A stretch of 64,000 nt of DNA from Mycobacterium sp. IDR2000157661 (GCF_022317005.1 NZ_CP081006.1:4402001-4466000), one strand, 5' to 3'; shown: positions 31,508-41,037, counted from the first letter of the stretch. Notes: generated by a model from the letters alone, not told the origin. Made by a program: numbers and translations.

Positions 31508-32530
31508 GTGACCACCCCGTCGCCGTACGGCGCCTACCCGCCCCCGGGTGCATATCCGCCACCGGGCCACGGCTACCCGCCGGGATTCGCAGGCTACGGC
31601 TATCCGCCGCCGCGGCCGACCAACACGATGGCCATTCTTGCGCTGGTGTGCGCGTTCCTGTTCGCGCCACTGGGCATCGTGTTCGGCCACATCTCGCTGT
31701 CGCAGATCAAGAAGACCGGTGAGGAGGGCCGCGGACTGGCGATCGCGGGGCTGATCGTCGGCTACCTGGTGACGGCGCTCACTGTCGTGATCATCGTGGT
31801 CAGCATCGTGTTGGTGACTACGCTCGCGCGGGATCTGGAGAGGTTCGACGCGATGACGCCCGAGCCGGGCGTCACGGCGACCCCGAACCCCGCTCTCGCC
31901 GAACTGCCCGACTTCGAGCCGCCGCCCACTCTCGGCTCGAACTGCCAGTACCCGTCCACCTCCGAACCGCCGAGCAAGCCCGCTACGCCGCCGCGCACGG
32001 GGCGGGTACCGACCGACCCCGAGACCGTCGGCGCCGGCATCAAAACCAACCAGGGCAACATCGGCGTCCAACTCGACAACGCCAAAGCGCCGTGCACGGT
32101 CAACAATTTCGCCAGCCTGGCGCAGCAGGGCTTCTTCGACGGCACGCCCTGTCACCGGCTCACCACCGGCGACCTCGCGGTGCTGCAGTGCGGCGATCCG
32201 ACCGGTTCGGGCACCGGCGGACCGGGCTACCGATTCCCCAACGAGTACCCGACTAATCAGTACCGGCTGAGCGATCCGGCGATGCGGACCCCCGTGCGCT
32301 ACCCGCGCGGCACGCTGGCGATGGCGAACACCGGTCCGGGCACCAACGGCAGCCAGTTCTTCCTCGTCTACGAGGACTCGGAGTTGCCGCCGACCTACAC
32401 GGTGTTCGGCACGATCGACCGGACCGGATTGGCCACTCTGGACAAGATCGCGGCCGAGGGGGTGGCCGACGGCAGCGAGGACGGCAAACCGGCGGCCGAT
32501 GTTCGGATCGAATCGGTGCGGCTCGACTGA
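31508..32530 (+). CDS. Second membrane-anchored cyclophilin with Pro/Gly/Tyr-rich DUF4190-type N-terminus
   Basis: A 340-residue protein. The N-terminus is a PPPGAYPPPGHGYPPG low-complexity region, then two transmembrane helices in a DUF4190-like module (TMAILALVCAFLFAPLGIVFG, GLAIAGLIVGYLVTALTVVI). A cyclophilin domain follows that is very similar to the one encoded just upstream (shared CQYP, PPRTGRVPTDP, FASLAQQGFFDGTPCHRL, GTNGSQFFLVYEDS). It looks like a tandem duplicate that has acquired a different membrane anchor. It starts at GTG 31508. M. tuberculosis has, as I recall, only one gene here. Confidence 0.87.
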   Translation: MTTPSPYGAYPPPGAYPPPGHGYPPGFAGYGYPPPRPTNTMAILALVCAFLFAPLGIVFGHISLSQIKKTGEEGRGLAIAGLIVGYLVTALTVVIIVVSIVLVTTLARDLERFDAMTPEPGVTATPNPALAELPDFEPPPTLGSNCQYPSTSEPPSKPATPPRTGRVPTDPETVGAGIKTNQGNIGVQLDNAKAPCTVNNFASLAQQGFFDGTPCHRLTTGDLAVLQCGDPTGSGTGGPGYRFPNEYPTNQYRLSDPAMRTPVRYPRGTLAMANTGPGTNGSQFFLVYEDSELPPTYTVFGTIDRTGLATLDKIAAEGVADGSEDGKPAADVRIESVRLD

Positions 32531-32539
32531 GGACACCCG

Positions 32540-32833
32540 CTATTCAGTGGGTGCTGTCTCGATGTAGAACTCGACGTCGTCGCCTTCGACCTTGGTGACG
32601 CGCATGTTCGCGGTGTACTCGACGCCCTCGGGCCCGGTGAACGTGCACTCGAACGTGGTGCCTGCCTCGGCTTTCACCCCGTCCGGGCACTTGACGTCGG
32701 TGGGCGTGAAACCCGTCTGCTCGGCGACCAGGTCGCTGACCGACTTCGCCGCGCCTTCGGCCGTGATGGTGGAACCGCAGCCGGCGACGACCATCGCGAC
32801 CGAGGCGGCAAGAACAGCCGACGGGGCACGCAT
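32540..32833 (-). CDS. Small DUF4333 lipoprotein
   Basis: A 97-residue lipoprotein. The signal MRAPSAVLAASVAMVVAGC has its lipobox VAGC at residues 16-19. The mature DUF4333 domain contains the two conserved Cys residues (VKCPDGVKAEAGTTFECTFTG), typical of a small family of exported mycobacterial proteins of unknown function. The start ATG 32833 was chosen for the signal peptide; the frame extends to ATG 32881 without similarity. It lies between a convergent cyclophilin gene (9 bp) and relA, about 80 bp downstream of relA in the same direction. Confidence 0.8.
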   Translation of the reverse strand: MRAPSAVLAASVAMVVAGCGSTITAEGAAKSVSDLVAEQTGFTPTDVKCPDGVKAEAGTTFECTFTGPEGVEYTANMRVTKVEGDDVEFYIETAPTE

Positions 32834-32914
32834 TGTCGAAGTATCGCAGATACGGCAAAAATTGACGCGGCCAAATTTCATCTCGGCGACCGCCTCGCGC
32901 GCCGACGCCCGGCC

Positions 32915-35269
32915 TCAGGCGGCGGAGGTGACCCGGTACACGTCGTAGACGCCCTCCACATTGCGCACCACGTTGAGCACGTGGCCCAGGTGCTTGGGAT
33001 CGCCCATCTCGAAGGTGAACCGGCTGATCGCCACGCGGTCGTTGGACGTGGTCACCGACGCCGACAGGATGTTCACCTTCTCGTCGGCAAGCACCCTGGT
33101 GACGTCCGACAGCAGCCGATGCCGATCGAGGGCCTCCACCTGGATAGCCACCAGGAACACCGACGACGGCGACGGCGCCCAGGCCACCTCGATGATGCGT
33201 TCCGACTGTTGCTGCAACGACGCGGCGTTCGTGCAGTCGGTGCGGTGCACGCTGACACCGCCGCCGCGGGTGACGAATCCCATGATGTTGTCGCCGGGGA
33301 CCGGGGTGCAGCACTTGGCCAGCTTCGTCAGCACGCCTGGTGCGCCGGGCACCGACACCCCGACATCGTCGCTGGTGCGCTGGCGGACCGACATGGTCGC
33401 GGGCGTGGAACGCTCGGCGAGTTCGTCGGCGGCCTCCTCATCGCCGCCGACTTGGGTCACCAGTCGCTGCACCACGTGGCGCGCAGAGACGTGGCCCTCC
33501 CCCACCGCGGTATAGAGCGCCGACACGTCGACATAGCGCAGGTCGCGCGCGAGCGTGCCCATCGACTCGGCGTTCATCAAGCGCTGCAACGGGAGTCCGC
33601 CGCGACGGACCTCGCGGGCGATGGCGTCCTTGCCCGCCTCGAGGGCCTCCTCGCGGCGTTCCTTGGCGAACCACTGACGGATCTTGGCCTTGGCGCGCGG
33701 AGACACCACGAAGCCCTGCCAGTCCCGCGACGGGCCGGCGTTGAGCGCCTTGGAGGTGAAAACCTCGACCACTTCGCCGTTCTCGAGCTTGCGCTCCAAC
33801 GCGACCAGTCGACCGTTCACGCGGGCGCCGATGCAGCGGTGCCCCACCTCGGTGTGGACCGCGTACGCGAAGTCGACCGGTGTGGACCCGTTGGGCAGGG
33901 TGATGACATCGCCCTTCGGCGTGAACACGAAGATCTCCTGCACCGCGAGGTCGTAACGCAGCGACTCGAGGAACTCGCCCGGATCGGCGGCCTCCCGCTG
34001 CCAGTCGAGTAGCTGGCGCATCCACGCCATGTCGTCGATCTCGGCGGCCGTGTGCTGGTGCGGAACTCCGTTGCGGCCCTTCGCCTCCTTGTAGCGCCAA
34101 TGTGCGGCGATGCCGTACTCGGCGGTGCGGTGCATATCGCGGGTGCGGATCTGCACCTCCAGCGGCTTGCCTTCCGGCCCCACCACCGTGGTGTGCAGCG
34201 ACTGGTAGACGCCGTAGCGTGGCTGGGCGATGTAGTCCTTGAACCGGCCTGCCATCGGTCGCCACAACGAGTGGACCACACCGACGGCGGCGTAGCAGTC
34301 CCGGATCTCCTCGCACAGGATGCGCACGCCGACGAGGTCGTGGATGTCGTCGAAGTCACGGCCCTTGACGATCATCTTCTGGTAGATCGACCAGTAGTGC
34401 TTGGGCCTGCCCTCGACGACCGCGTTGATCTTGGCGGCGGTGAGCGTGGCCGTGATCTCGGCGCGCACCTTGGCCAGGTAGGTGTCGCGCGACGGCGCGC
34501 GGTCGGCGACCAGGCGCACGATCTCGTCGTACTTCTTGGGGTGCAGGATCGCGAAGGACAGATCCTCCAGCTCCCACTTGACGGTGGCCATGCCGAGCCG
34601 ATGGGCAAGCGGCGCAATGACTTCCAGCGTCTCACGAGCCTTGCGGGCCTGCTTCTCGGGCGCGAGGAACCGGATGGTGCGCATGTTGTGCAACCGGTCG
34701 GCGACCTTGATCACCAACACTCGCGGGTCACGGGCCATCGCGATGATCATCTTGCGGATGGTCTCGCCTTCGGCGGCGGTGCCCAGCGCGACCTTGTCGA
34801 GCTTGGTGACGCCGTCGACCAGATGACCGACCTCGGTGCCGAACTCCTCGGTCAACGCCTCCAGCGTGTAGCCGGTGTCCTCGACGGTGTCGTGCAGCAG
34901 CGCCGCGATCAGCGTGGTGGTGTCCATGCCGAGTTCGGCCAGGATGTTGGCAACCGCCAACGGGTGCGTGATGTAAGGGTCGCCGGAGCGGCGCAACTGG
35001 TCGGCGTGACGCTCCTCGGCCACCTCGTAGGCACGCTGCAGCAACTGCAGGTTGGCCTTCGGGTAGAACTCCCGGTGGACGGCGACCAGCGGTTCCAGGA
35101 CGGGGTTGATGGCGCTGCGCTGTGAAGTCATGCGGCGGGCCAACCGCGCGCGCACCCGTCGCGATGCGCTCGCCGAAGCCTTCGGGGTCTCCAGCGGCTG
35201 GGTCTCCGGTGACTGCGCAGCGGTGGGCGGCGACTGCACGGCCTGGCCCGTGCCGGGTTCGTCAGCCAT
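32915..35269 (-). CDS. relA: Bifunctional (p)ppGpp synthetase/hydrolase Rel
   Basis: The stringent-response enzyme, 784 residues, equivalent to Rv2583c. The N-terminal HD hydrolase domain has HADQLRRSGDPYITHPLAVA, LLHDTVEDTGYTLE and KVADRLHNMRT. The synthetase domain has RPKHYWSIYQKMIVKGRDF and YQSLHTTVVGPEGKPLEVQI. A TGS domain (FVFTPKGDVITLPNGSTPVD), a zinc-finger-like CCTPVPGDNIMGFVTRGGG region and a C-terminal ACT domain follow. Start ATG 35269 has GGAGGTG upstream and matches the mycobacterial protein. apt lies just upstream in the same direction. Confidence 0.96.
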   Translation of the reverse strand: MADEPGTGQAVQSPPTAAQSPETQPLETPKASASASRRVRARLARRMTSQRSAINPVLEPLVAVHREFYPKANLQLLQRAYEVAEERHADQLRRSGDPYITHPLAVANILAELGMDTTTLIAALLHDTVEDTGYTLEALTEEFGTEVGHLVDGVTKLDKVALGTAAEGETIRKMIIAMARDPRVLVIKVADRLHNMRTIRFLAPEKQARKARETLEVIAPLAHRLGMATVKWELEDLSFAILHPKKYDEIVRLVADRAPSRDTYLAKVRAEITATLTAAKINAVVEGRPKHYWSIYQKMIVKGRDFDDIHDLVGVRILCEEIRDCYAAVGVVHSLWRPMAGRFKDYIAQPRYGVYQSLHTTVVGPEGKPLEVQIRTRDMHRTAEYGIAAHWRYKEAKGRNGVPHQHTAAEIDDMAWMRQLLDWQREAADPGEFLESLRYDLAVQEIFVFTPKGDVITLPNGSTPVDFAYAVHTEVGHRCIGARVNGRLVALERKLENGEVVEVFTSKALNAGPSRDWQGFVVSPRAKAKIRQWFAKERREEALEAGKDAIAREVRRGGLPLQRLMNAESMGTLARDLRYVDVSALYTAVGEGHVSARHVVQRLVTQVGGDEEAADELAERSTPATMSVRQRTSDDVGVSVPGAPGVLTKLAKCCTPVPGDNIMGFVTRGGGVSVHRTDCTNAASLQQQSERIIEVAWAPSPSSVFLVAIQVEALDRHRLLSDVTRVLADEKVNILSASVTTSNDRVAISRFTFEMGDPKHLGHVLNVVRNVEGVYDVYRVTSAA

Positions 35270-35350
35270 GGTCACCTCCACTCCTGCCTGTCGGCCCAGC
35301 GCTCACCGGCCTGCGGTCCGAACCGGTGGCCGATTCTTCGAGGATATCGT

Positions 35351-35887
35351 TCAGACCCGGTGCAGTGAGGTGACCGGCAGCGGTTCGAGCACAGCGCGCC
35401 CGCCCAGCGCCGTGAGCTCGAGCAGCACGGCCGCCCCGGTCACCGACGCGCCGGTCTGCTCGAGGAGCTTGACCGCCGCGGTCGCGGTGCCGCCGGTGGC
35501 GAGCACGTCGTCGATGATCAGGATCCTGCGCCCTCGCAGATCTATGCCGTCCGCCGGGATCTCCAGCGTCGCCGTGCCGTATTCCAGGGCGTAGCTCTCC
35601 CGGTGCACCGGTGGGGGCAGCTTGCCGCCCTTGCGCACCGCCAGCACGCCCGTGCCAAGCCGCAAGGCCACCGCGGCTCCGAGCAGGAAGCCGCGCGCGT
35701 CGATACCGGCCACCAGCTCGGCGCCGGCGGCCGACTCGGCGAGCGCATCGGTGACGGCGGCCAGTGCGCGCGCGTCGGCCAGCAGCGGGGTGAGGTCCTT
35801 GAACTGGATGCCCGGTTCGGGGAAGTCGGGCACTTCCCGCATCATCGACGCGATCAGCGCCGAGATGTCGGAATCGCCTGCGCTCAC
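35351..35887 (-). CDS. apt: Adenine phosphoribosyltransferase
   Basis: Purine salvage enzyme converting adenine and PRPP to AMP; 178 residues. The PRPP-binding motif ILIIDDVLATGGTATAAV is near residue 125, and the family segments REVPDFPEPGIQFKDLTPLL and VAGIDARGFLLGAAVALRL are intact. Start GTG 35887 (VSAGDSDISALIASMM) overlaps the stop of the preceding lipoprotein gene by four bases (GTGA), so the two are translationally coupled, as in the Rv2584c-Rv2585c arrangement. The longer open frame upstream is shadow. Confidence 0.94.
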   Translation of the reverse strand: MSAGDSDISALIASMMREVPDFPEPGIQFKDLTPLLADARALAAVTDALAESAAGAELVAGIDARGFLLGAAVALRLGTGVLAVRKGGKLPPPVHRESYALEYGTATLEIPADGIDLRGRRILIIDDVLATGGTATAAVKLLEQTGASVTGAAVLLELTALGGRAVLEPLPVTSLHRV

Positions 35888-37575
35888 CGCTCCAGCACCC
35901 AGCGGTCCATGTTCCATCCCGCGCCCCATCGAGTCGGATTGCTGTCCACCGCGTAGATGTTCTTCGACGTCAGCAGTGTCCGCTGCTGACGGTACAGCGG
36001 CAGCGTGGGCATGTCCGCCCACAGGATCGGACCGCCCTCGCCGACCAGCCGCGCCATCTCCTTGGGATCGGAGGCGACGGCCATCGCGGCGATGATTCCG
36101 TCGACCTGCGGGTTGGAGTAGCGGGGCAGGTTGTTGCCGTTGCCGGTGTGCAGCTCGTAGGCGTCCATCGCCGACGAGCCGGTGGACCCGCTTCCCGTGG
36201 CTCCGCCGGTGCCGGCGATCAACACGTCGATCTCGCTGTTGCGCAGGGCCAGCGGTCCGACGGTCTCGGATGCGGCGTCCTGCACCGTGATCCCGGCCGG
36301 CGCGCAGGCCTTGGCGATCGCACCCACGGTCGCCGCCAGCCGGGGGTTGGGGCTCTGGTAGCCGATCCGCACCGTCAATGGCCTCGCGTCCAGGGCGGCG
36401 CGCGCGGCGTCGGGGTTGGCGGCGACGAACTGGCCGGCCTCCGCAGCCCCTTCGGCCGCGGAGTAGGCGTCCTCGGCGGCCGGATTCAGCCGGGAGTTGG
36501 CGATCGGCACCTCGGCGTTGCGGGCGATGGTGTCACGGGGTGTGCAGTGAGCCAGTGCCCGGCGCGCGGGCGGGCCTGCCAGCGGGCCCTCCGGCGCGAA
36601 GATCAGCTGCTCGACGCCGGCCGACGGGGTGTCGGAGCGCACCCAGTCATCGGGCACGTTGAGGGTGCCCGAGGAGCCGGTGGCGATGTCGACGACGTCG
36701 TAGGCACCCTGATTGATGCGGTCCTGGATGTCGGCGCCGCGCGGCCACACCGTTACCCGGTCGGTGACCGGCGGCGCGCCCCACCACTTGTCGTTGGCCA
36801 CCAGGACCACGGCGCCGTCGTCGGTCACAGAGTCCAGCTTGTAGGGCCCTGAGGACGGGAACTTCTTGAGATCCCCGCCGCCCATGCCGGGCTTGAGCTC
36901 CCAGCCGTTGTTCCACACGCGGGCGATGCGCTCGACCGCTGCGCCGTCGTTGTCGAGGATCGCTCTTGTGACCGCGCCGTCACCGAGACCGAGCTCGTCG
37001 GCGATGACGTGTGACGGCATCATCGAGGTCGCGGCGAACAGCTGGCCGAAGTCGGTGAATGCGCGGTCGGGCGCGAACGACACCCGTGCCTTCTTCTGAC
37101 CCGGGGTGCAGTCCACGGTCGCGATGTCGCTGTAGCCGGCGCGGCTGGCGGCGTCGAACACCGGGAAACGGCCGGACTGCGACGCCCAACTGAGCACCAT
37201 GTCGTCACAGGTGATCGGCTTACCGTCGGAGTAGACGGCGTTGGGCTTGATCTCGTAGTCCAGGACGAGGGGCGCCCGGCCCACCACGGAGATGGTGCCG
37301 AAGTCGAGGTCGGCGACGATCTGGCCGTCGGGTCCGTGATAGTTGAACCCGGTCAGCACCCTGGCGAACGCCTGCGGTCCACCCGATGCGGCGCCGACGA
37401 CCGTGTTCGTGTTGTACGTGCTCAACGCGCCGTCGACGGCATAGTCGATGCTGTCGGCGGGGCTGGCGGTGCATGCCGACCCGGCCGCCGCGACGAAGGC
37501 CAGGACGGTCACCAGCACGCCGCCGCGCCGGGCAGCTGCCCTTCTGCTCCTCGCGCGCGCAATGCGGGGCATCAT
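35884..37575 (-). CDS. Peptide/nickel-type ABC transporter substrate-binding lipoprotein (Rv2585c-like)
   Basis: A 563-residue exported binding protein of SBP family 5 (DppA/OppA type). A basic N-terminus (RIARARSRRAAARRGG) and a hydrophobic core lead to a likely lipobox GSAC. The mature domain has VVADLDFGTIS-like N-lobe sequence, NAVYSDGKPITCDDMVLSW near residue 125 (a hallmark of the family) and NKNIYAVDSN-type C-terminal sequence. No transporter permease or ATPase lies nearby; in mycobacteria this gene sits alone between secF and apt, so its partner is unknown. ATG 37575 or 37572 is the start, just after the secF stop. Confidence 0.83.
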   Translation of the reverse strand: MMPRIARARSRRAAARRGGVLVTVLAFVAAAGSACTASPADSIDYAVDGALSTYNTNTVVGAASGGPQAFARVLTGFNYHGPDGQIVADLDFGTISVVGRAPLVLDYEIKPNAVYSDGKPITCDDMVLSWASQSGRFPVFDAASRAGYSDIATVDCTPGQKKARVSFAPDRAFTDFGQLFAATSMMPSHVIADELGLGDGAVTRAILDNDGAAVERIARVWNNGWELKPGMGGGDLKKFPSSGPYKLDSVTDDGAVVLVANDKWWGAPPVTDRVTVWPRGADIQDRINQGAYDVVDIATGSSGTLNVPDDWVRSDTPSAGVEQLIFAPEGPLAGPPARRALAHCTPRDTIARNAEVPIANSRLNPAAEDAYSAAEGAAEAGQFVAANPDAARAALDARPLTVRIGYQSPNPRLAATVGAIAKACAPAGITVQDAASETVGPLALRNSEIDVLIAGTGGATGSGSTGSSAMDAYELHTGNGNNLPRYSNPQVDGIIAAMAVASDPKEMARLVGEGGPILWADMPTLPLYRQQRTLLTSKNIYAVDSNPTRWGAGWNMDRWVLER

Positions 37576-37579
37576 CGCG

Positions 37580-38830
37580 CTACCGCCGCCGCGTGTCGCG
37601 CTTACCCGACGGTCGCCCGGTCCGGGTCGCGGTGGGCCGCACCGGCCGCGCGCCCGGTGCGGGCTTGTCCGGCGGCGGCGCCGATTCGGCCCGTGCGACG
37701 GCACCAACGGGTTCCTGCTCGACCTCCGGCGCGGTGTCGGCCGCCTTCGCGGCGGCGCCCTTGCGACGGTTCATCACCTTTCGGGTGTGCGACCGGACCA
37801 GCTGGGTGCGCTCGCGCAGCGACACCAGCAGTGGTGTCGCGAAGAAGATCGACGAGTAGGTTCCGACGATGACGCCGACCAGCTGGACCAGCGCGAGGTC
37901 CATCAGTGTGCCGACACCCAGCAGCCACACCGCGATGACCATCAGCGCCAGGATCGGCAGCACCGATATGAGGCTGGTGTTGATCGAGCGCATGAACGTC
38001 TGGTTGACGGCCAGGTTCGCCTGTTCGGCGAAGGTGCGGCGGGTGGTGTGTTCGAACCCCTGGGTGTTCTCCTCGACCTTGTCGAACACGATGACCGTGT
38101 CGTAGAGGGAGAAGCCGAGAATGGTGAGCAGGCCGATCACCGTGGCCGGCGTCACCTCGAACCCGACCAGCGCATACACCCCCGCCGTGACCACCAGGTC
38201 GAAGACCAGGGTGGTCAGGGCCGCGATCGCCATGTAACGCTCGTAGCGCACGGCGATGTAGAGCGCCGCCAACACCAGGAACACCACCAGCGCGATCAGC
38301 GCCTTCTGGGTGATCTGGCCGCCCCAGGTCTCCGACACCGCCGAGTCGCTGATCGCCTGTCTGCTCGGCTCACCGCCGGCGCCCCTAGGTTGGAACTCCT
38401 CGAACAGCGCGGTGCGCAATTCCTCGATCTGCGGGTTGTCCAGGGTCTCCGACCGGATCTGCACGGTCGCCGAGTCCCCGCTGCCGACGATCACCACCGT
38501 CTGCGGCGCCATCTCCAGCGCTTCGCTGAAGACAGTCTCCACCTGGCTCGGGGTAACCGTGCCGGACTGGGTGTTGGCCGGCATCGAGACCTTGGTGCCA
38601 CCTTCGAAGTCGATGCCGAAGGTGAAGCCGCGCAACAGAATGCTGGCCAGCGCTGCAGCGACGATGAGACCGCTGACCGCGTACCACAGGTTGCGTTTGC
38701 CGATGACCTCGAACGCGCCGGTGCCGGTGTAGAGCCGGACGAAGAAACCGTGCCGAGGCGTGGCGGCTTCCAGGTCAGGCGCCTCCACCCCGCTGGTCTG
38801 CTGGTCTTCGGGAGGCTGCTTGGCGGCCAT
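37580..38830 (-). CDS. secF: Protein translocase subunit SecF
   Basis: A 416-residue membrane protein of the SecDF complex, which uses the proton gradient to help pull exported proteins through SecYEG. It has six expected membrane segments. The N-terminal FEVIGKRNLWYAVSGLIVAA precedes the signature GFTFGIDFEGGTKVSM; TILGFSLYDTVIVFDKVEEN and the Asn/Asp-bearing NQTFMRSINTSLISVLPILA are typical of SecF. A basic, proline-rich tail follows the last helix. ATG 38830 lies one base from the secD stop. Confidence 0.94.
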   Translation of the reverse strand: MAAKQPPEDQQTSGVEAPDLEAATPRHGFFVRLYTGTGAFEVIGKRNLWYAVSGLIVAAALASILLRGFTFGIDFEGGTKVSMPANTQSGTVTPSQVETVFSEALEMAPQTVVIVGSGDSATVQIRSETLDNPQIEELRTALFEEFQPRGAGGEPSRQAISDSAVSETWGGQITQKALIALVVFLVLAALYIAVRYERYMAIAALTTLVFDLVVTAGVYALVGFEVTPATVIGLLTILGFSLYDTVIVFDKVEENTQGFEHTTRRTFAEQANLAVNQTFMRSINTSLISVLPILALMVIAVWLLGVGTLMDLALVQLVGVIVGTYSSIFFATPLLVSLRERTQLVRSHTRKVMNRRKGAAAKAADTAPEVEQEPVGAVARAESAPPPDKPAPGARPVRPTATRTGRPSGKRDTRRR

Positions 38831-38831
38831 G

Positions 38832-40622
38832 TCAGTTCCGTCCCATCGCATGCGCGGCCGCTCGCCGTTCCCTGGCGATCTGCTGGACCGCGCCCAGGCC
38901 GTTGAGCGCCGGCTTGGCCAGCAGCGTCGACTTCGACGCCAGGTAGACCAGCGGCCAGGTCACCAGGAACACCACGACCACGTCGAGGACAGTCGTCAAA
39001 CCCAGCGTGAACGCGAAGCCCTTCACCTGGCCGATGGCCAGCGCGTAGAGCACCACCGCGGCCAGCAGTGTCACGGCGTTACCGGACACGATGGTCTTGC
39101 GCGCCCGGGCCCAACCGCGTGGCACCGCCGAGCGGAACGAACGCCCTTCCCGGATCTCGTCTTTGATGCGCTCGAAGAACACCACGAAGGAGTCGGCCGT
39201 CATACCGATACCGATGATGAGGCCCGCGATACCGGCCAGGTCCAACGTGTAGTTGATCCATCTGCCGAGCAGCACGAGGAGCGCGTAAACCATTGCGCCG
39301 GAGGCCACCAGCGACAACGCGGTCAACACCCCCAGTATCCGGTAGTAGAGCAGAGAGTAAGCCAACACCAGCGCCAAGCCGACCGCACCGGCGATCAGTC
39401 CCGCCCGCAGCGAGGACAATCCCAGTGTGGCGGAGACGGTTTCGGCCTCGGATGACTCGAACGACAGTGGCAGCGAGCCGTATTTCAGAACGTTGGCCAG
39501 CTCACGGGCCGTCGCCTGGGTGAACTGACCGGTGATCTGGGTGCGTCCGCCGGGGATGGCTTCCTGGATCTCGGGTGCGCTCACCACCGTGGAGTCGAGC
39601 ACGAACGCGGTCTGGGTGCCGACGTTGGCTGCGGTGAAATCCGCCCAGGTCTCCGACGCATCGCTCTTGAACTGCACGTCGACGACGTACTCGCCGCGTT
39701 GCTGGTCGAGCCCGGACGTGGCGTCCTCGATCTGCTCACCGTTGATGATCGCCTTGTCGAGCAGATAGACGTTGCCGTCCTCACCGCAGGTGATCAGCGG
39801 GAGGTTCGGGTCGTCATTGCCGGCGAGCACATCTTCCTCGTCGCACCGGGTCGCCTGGAACTGCAGCGCCAGGATCTGGATCTGCTGGTCGGTGCTCTGG
39901 CGCAACTGCTTCTCGTCGGCGATCCGCTGCTGCAGCGGGATGTCCTGCGGGTTCTGCGGCGCGGTCGTCCTCGGTGGCGACGGGGCACCGGGCGTGGGCG
40001 TCGGCTCAGGGGCCGGCTGCGCCGGGGGCTCCTGGGGGTATGGACGAGGCTGCGGCGCCGGGGTGGCCGGCGGTCGTTGACCGGCCGGAGGCTGCGTTCC
40101 CGCCGGTGGGGCGGGCTGGCCGCCGGGCAGCGGAGCACCCGGCTCGGCCGGGGCGATCGGCGGCGGGCCGGGCTGTTGGCCGGGCCCACCCGGCGGCGCC
40201 CCGGCGGGGCCCTCGATCTCGGGTTGCTGCGCCTGCCCTTCGCCCGGGATCACGTGGATGACCGGCCGGATGTAGAGCCGCGCGGTCTGGCCGAGGCTGC
40301 GGGCGTCGCTGCTGTCGCTGCCGGGCACCGTGATGACCAGGTTGTTCCCGTCGATGATCACCTCGGACCCGGACACACCGAGGCCGTTCACCCGATCGGT
40401 GATGATCTGCTGGGCCTGGTTGAGCGCGTCGCGGGTAGGCGGGGACCCGTCCGGCGTGCGCGCGGTCAGGGTCACCCGGGTGCCGCCCTGCAGGTCGATT
40501 CCCAGCTTCGGCTCGGCTTCCTTAGTGCCGGTCAGGAAGACCAGGCAGTAGGCACCGATCAGCAGCACCAGGTAAAGCGCCAGGTAGCGGGCAGGGTGCA
40601 CCGGCGTCGAAGACGATGCCAC
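38832..40622 (-). CDS. secD: Protein translocase subunit SecD
   Basis: A 596-residue partner of SecF. The first transmembrane helix (YLALYLVLLIGAYCLVFLTG) is followed by LGIDLQGGTRVTL and an extracytoplasmic P1 domain. The C-terminal membrane part has GLIAGAVGLALVLAYSLLYY, DLAGIAGLIIGIGMTADSFV (with the conserved Asp needed for proton-driven function) and VVVFLVTWPLVYLASKSTLL. A very proline-rich insertion of about 100 residues (roughly residues 148-245) splits the P1 domain; shorter Pro-rich stretches are known from mycobacterial SecD. It lies between yajC and secF, an operon order conserved in actinobacteria. Confidence 0.94.
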   Translation of the reverse strand: MASSSTPVHPARYLALYLVLLIGAYCLVFLTGTKEAEPKLGIDLQGGTRVTLTARTPDGSPPTRDALNQAQQIITDRVNGLGVSGSEVIIDGNNLVITVPGSDSSDARSLGQTARLYIRPVIHVIPGEGQAQQPEIEGPAGAPPGGPGQQPGPPPIAPAEPGAPLPGGQPAPPAGTQPPAGQRPPATPAPQPRPYPQEPPAQPAPEPTPTPGAPSPPRTTAPQNPQDIPLQQRIADEKQLRQSTDQQIQILALQFQATRCDEEDVLAGNDDPNLPLITCGEDGNVYLLDKAIINGEQIEDATSGLDQQRGEYVVDVQFKSDASETWADFTAANVGTQTAFVLDSTVVSAPEIQEAIPGGRTQITGQFTQATARELANVLKYGSLPLSFESSEAETVSATLGLSSLRAGLIAGAVGLALVLAYSLLYYRILGVLTALSLVASGAMVYALLVLLGRWINYTLDLAGIAGLIIGIGMTADSFVVFFERIKDEIREGRSFRSAVPRGWARARKTIVSGNAVTLLAAVVLYALAIGQVKGFAFTLGLTTVLDVVVVFLVTWPLVYLASKSTLLAKPALNGLGAVQQIARERRAAAHAMGRN

Positions 40623-40701
40623 GTTTATTCAGGTCTCCTCGAGATCAGTTCGTCAGCACCGCAAAGAGTACGTGCTCTTTCTGTGTCCTTGGCCCGCGGA
40701 C

Positions 40702-41037
40702 TCAGCCGTCGGTCTTTGTGTTCGGGCGGTCGGTGAGCTCGGTCGCGGTCGACTCCGGCTCGACCTCGTCGAGGTCGTCGTCCTCGGTGATGCGGTCCCG
40801 AACAGCGAGCTTCATCCAGGTGGTGACGACCCCCGGCGCGATCTCCAGCTCGACGTCGTCGTCGCTGATTCCCACGATCGTGCCCTCCAGCCCCGAGGTG
40901 GTGTGGATGCGGTCGCCGATCTGGAGCGAATTGTGCAGGTCGATGGTGGCCTGCATGGCTTTCTTCTGGCGCCGCGACGCGAAGAACATGAACGCGCCCA
41001 GCACGATGAGCAGCGGAAGGAAGACGACCAAGTCCAT
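40702..41037 (-). CDS. yajC: Preprotein translocase subunit YajC
   Basis: A 111-residue single-pass membrane protein, accessory to SecDF. The N-terminal helix MDLVVFLPLLIVLGAFMFF is followed by the family motif FASRRQKKAMQATIDLHNSL and a small beta domain with QIGDRIHTTSGLEGTIVGIS, and an acidic tail (TEDDDLDEVEPESTATEL). ATG 41037 is used; the frame stays open to 41268 without similarity. It heads the yajC-secD-secF order. About 275 bp without a gene separate it from gabT and must contain both divergent promoters; I see no clear operator there. Confidence 0.92.
   Translation of the reverse strand: MDLVVFLPLLIVLGAFMFFASRRQKKAMQATIDLHNSLQIGDRIHTTSGLEGTIVGISDDDVELEIAPGVVTTWMKLAVRDRITEDDDLDEVEPESTATELTDRPNTKTDG

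Noticed and set aside
39887..40180. CRISPR-like or satellite repeats in the GC-rich stretch of secD
   Set aside because: The repeats are irregular proline codons in an open, in-frame coding sequence, without fixed spacers.
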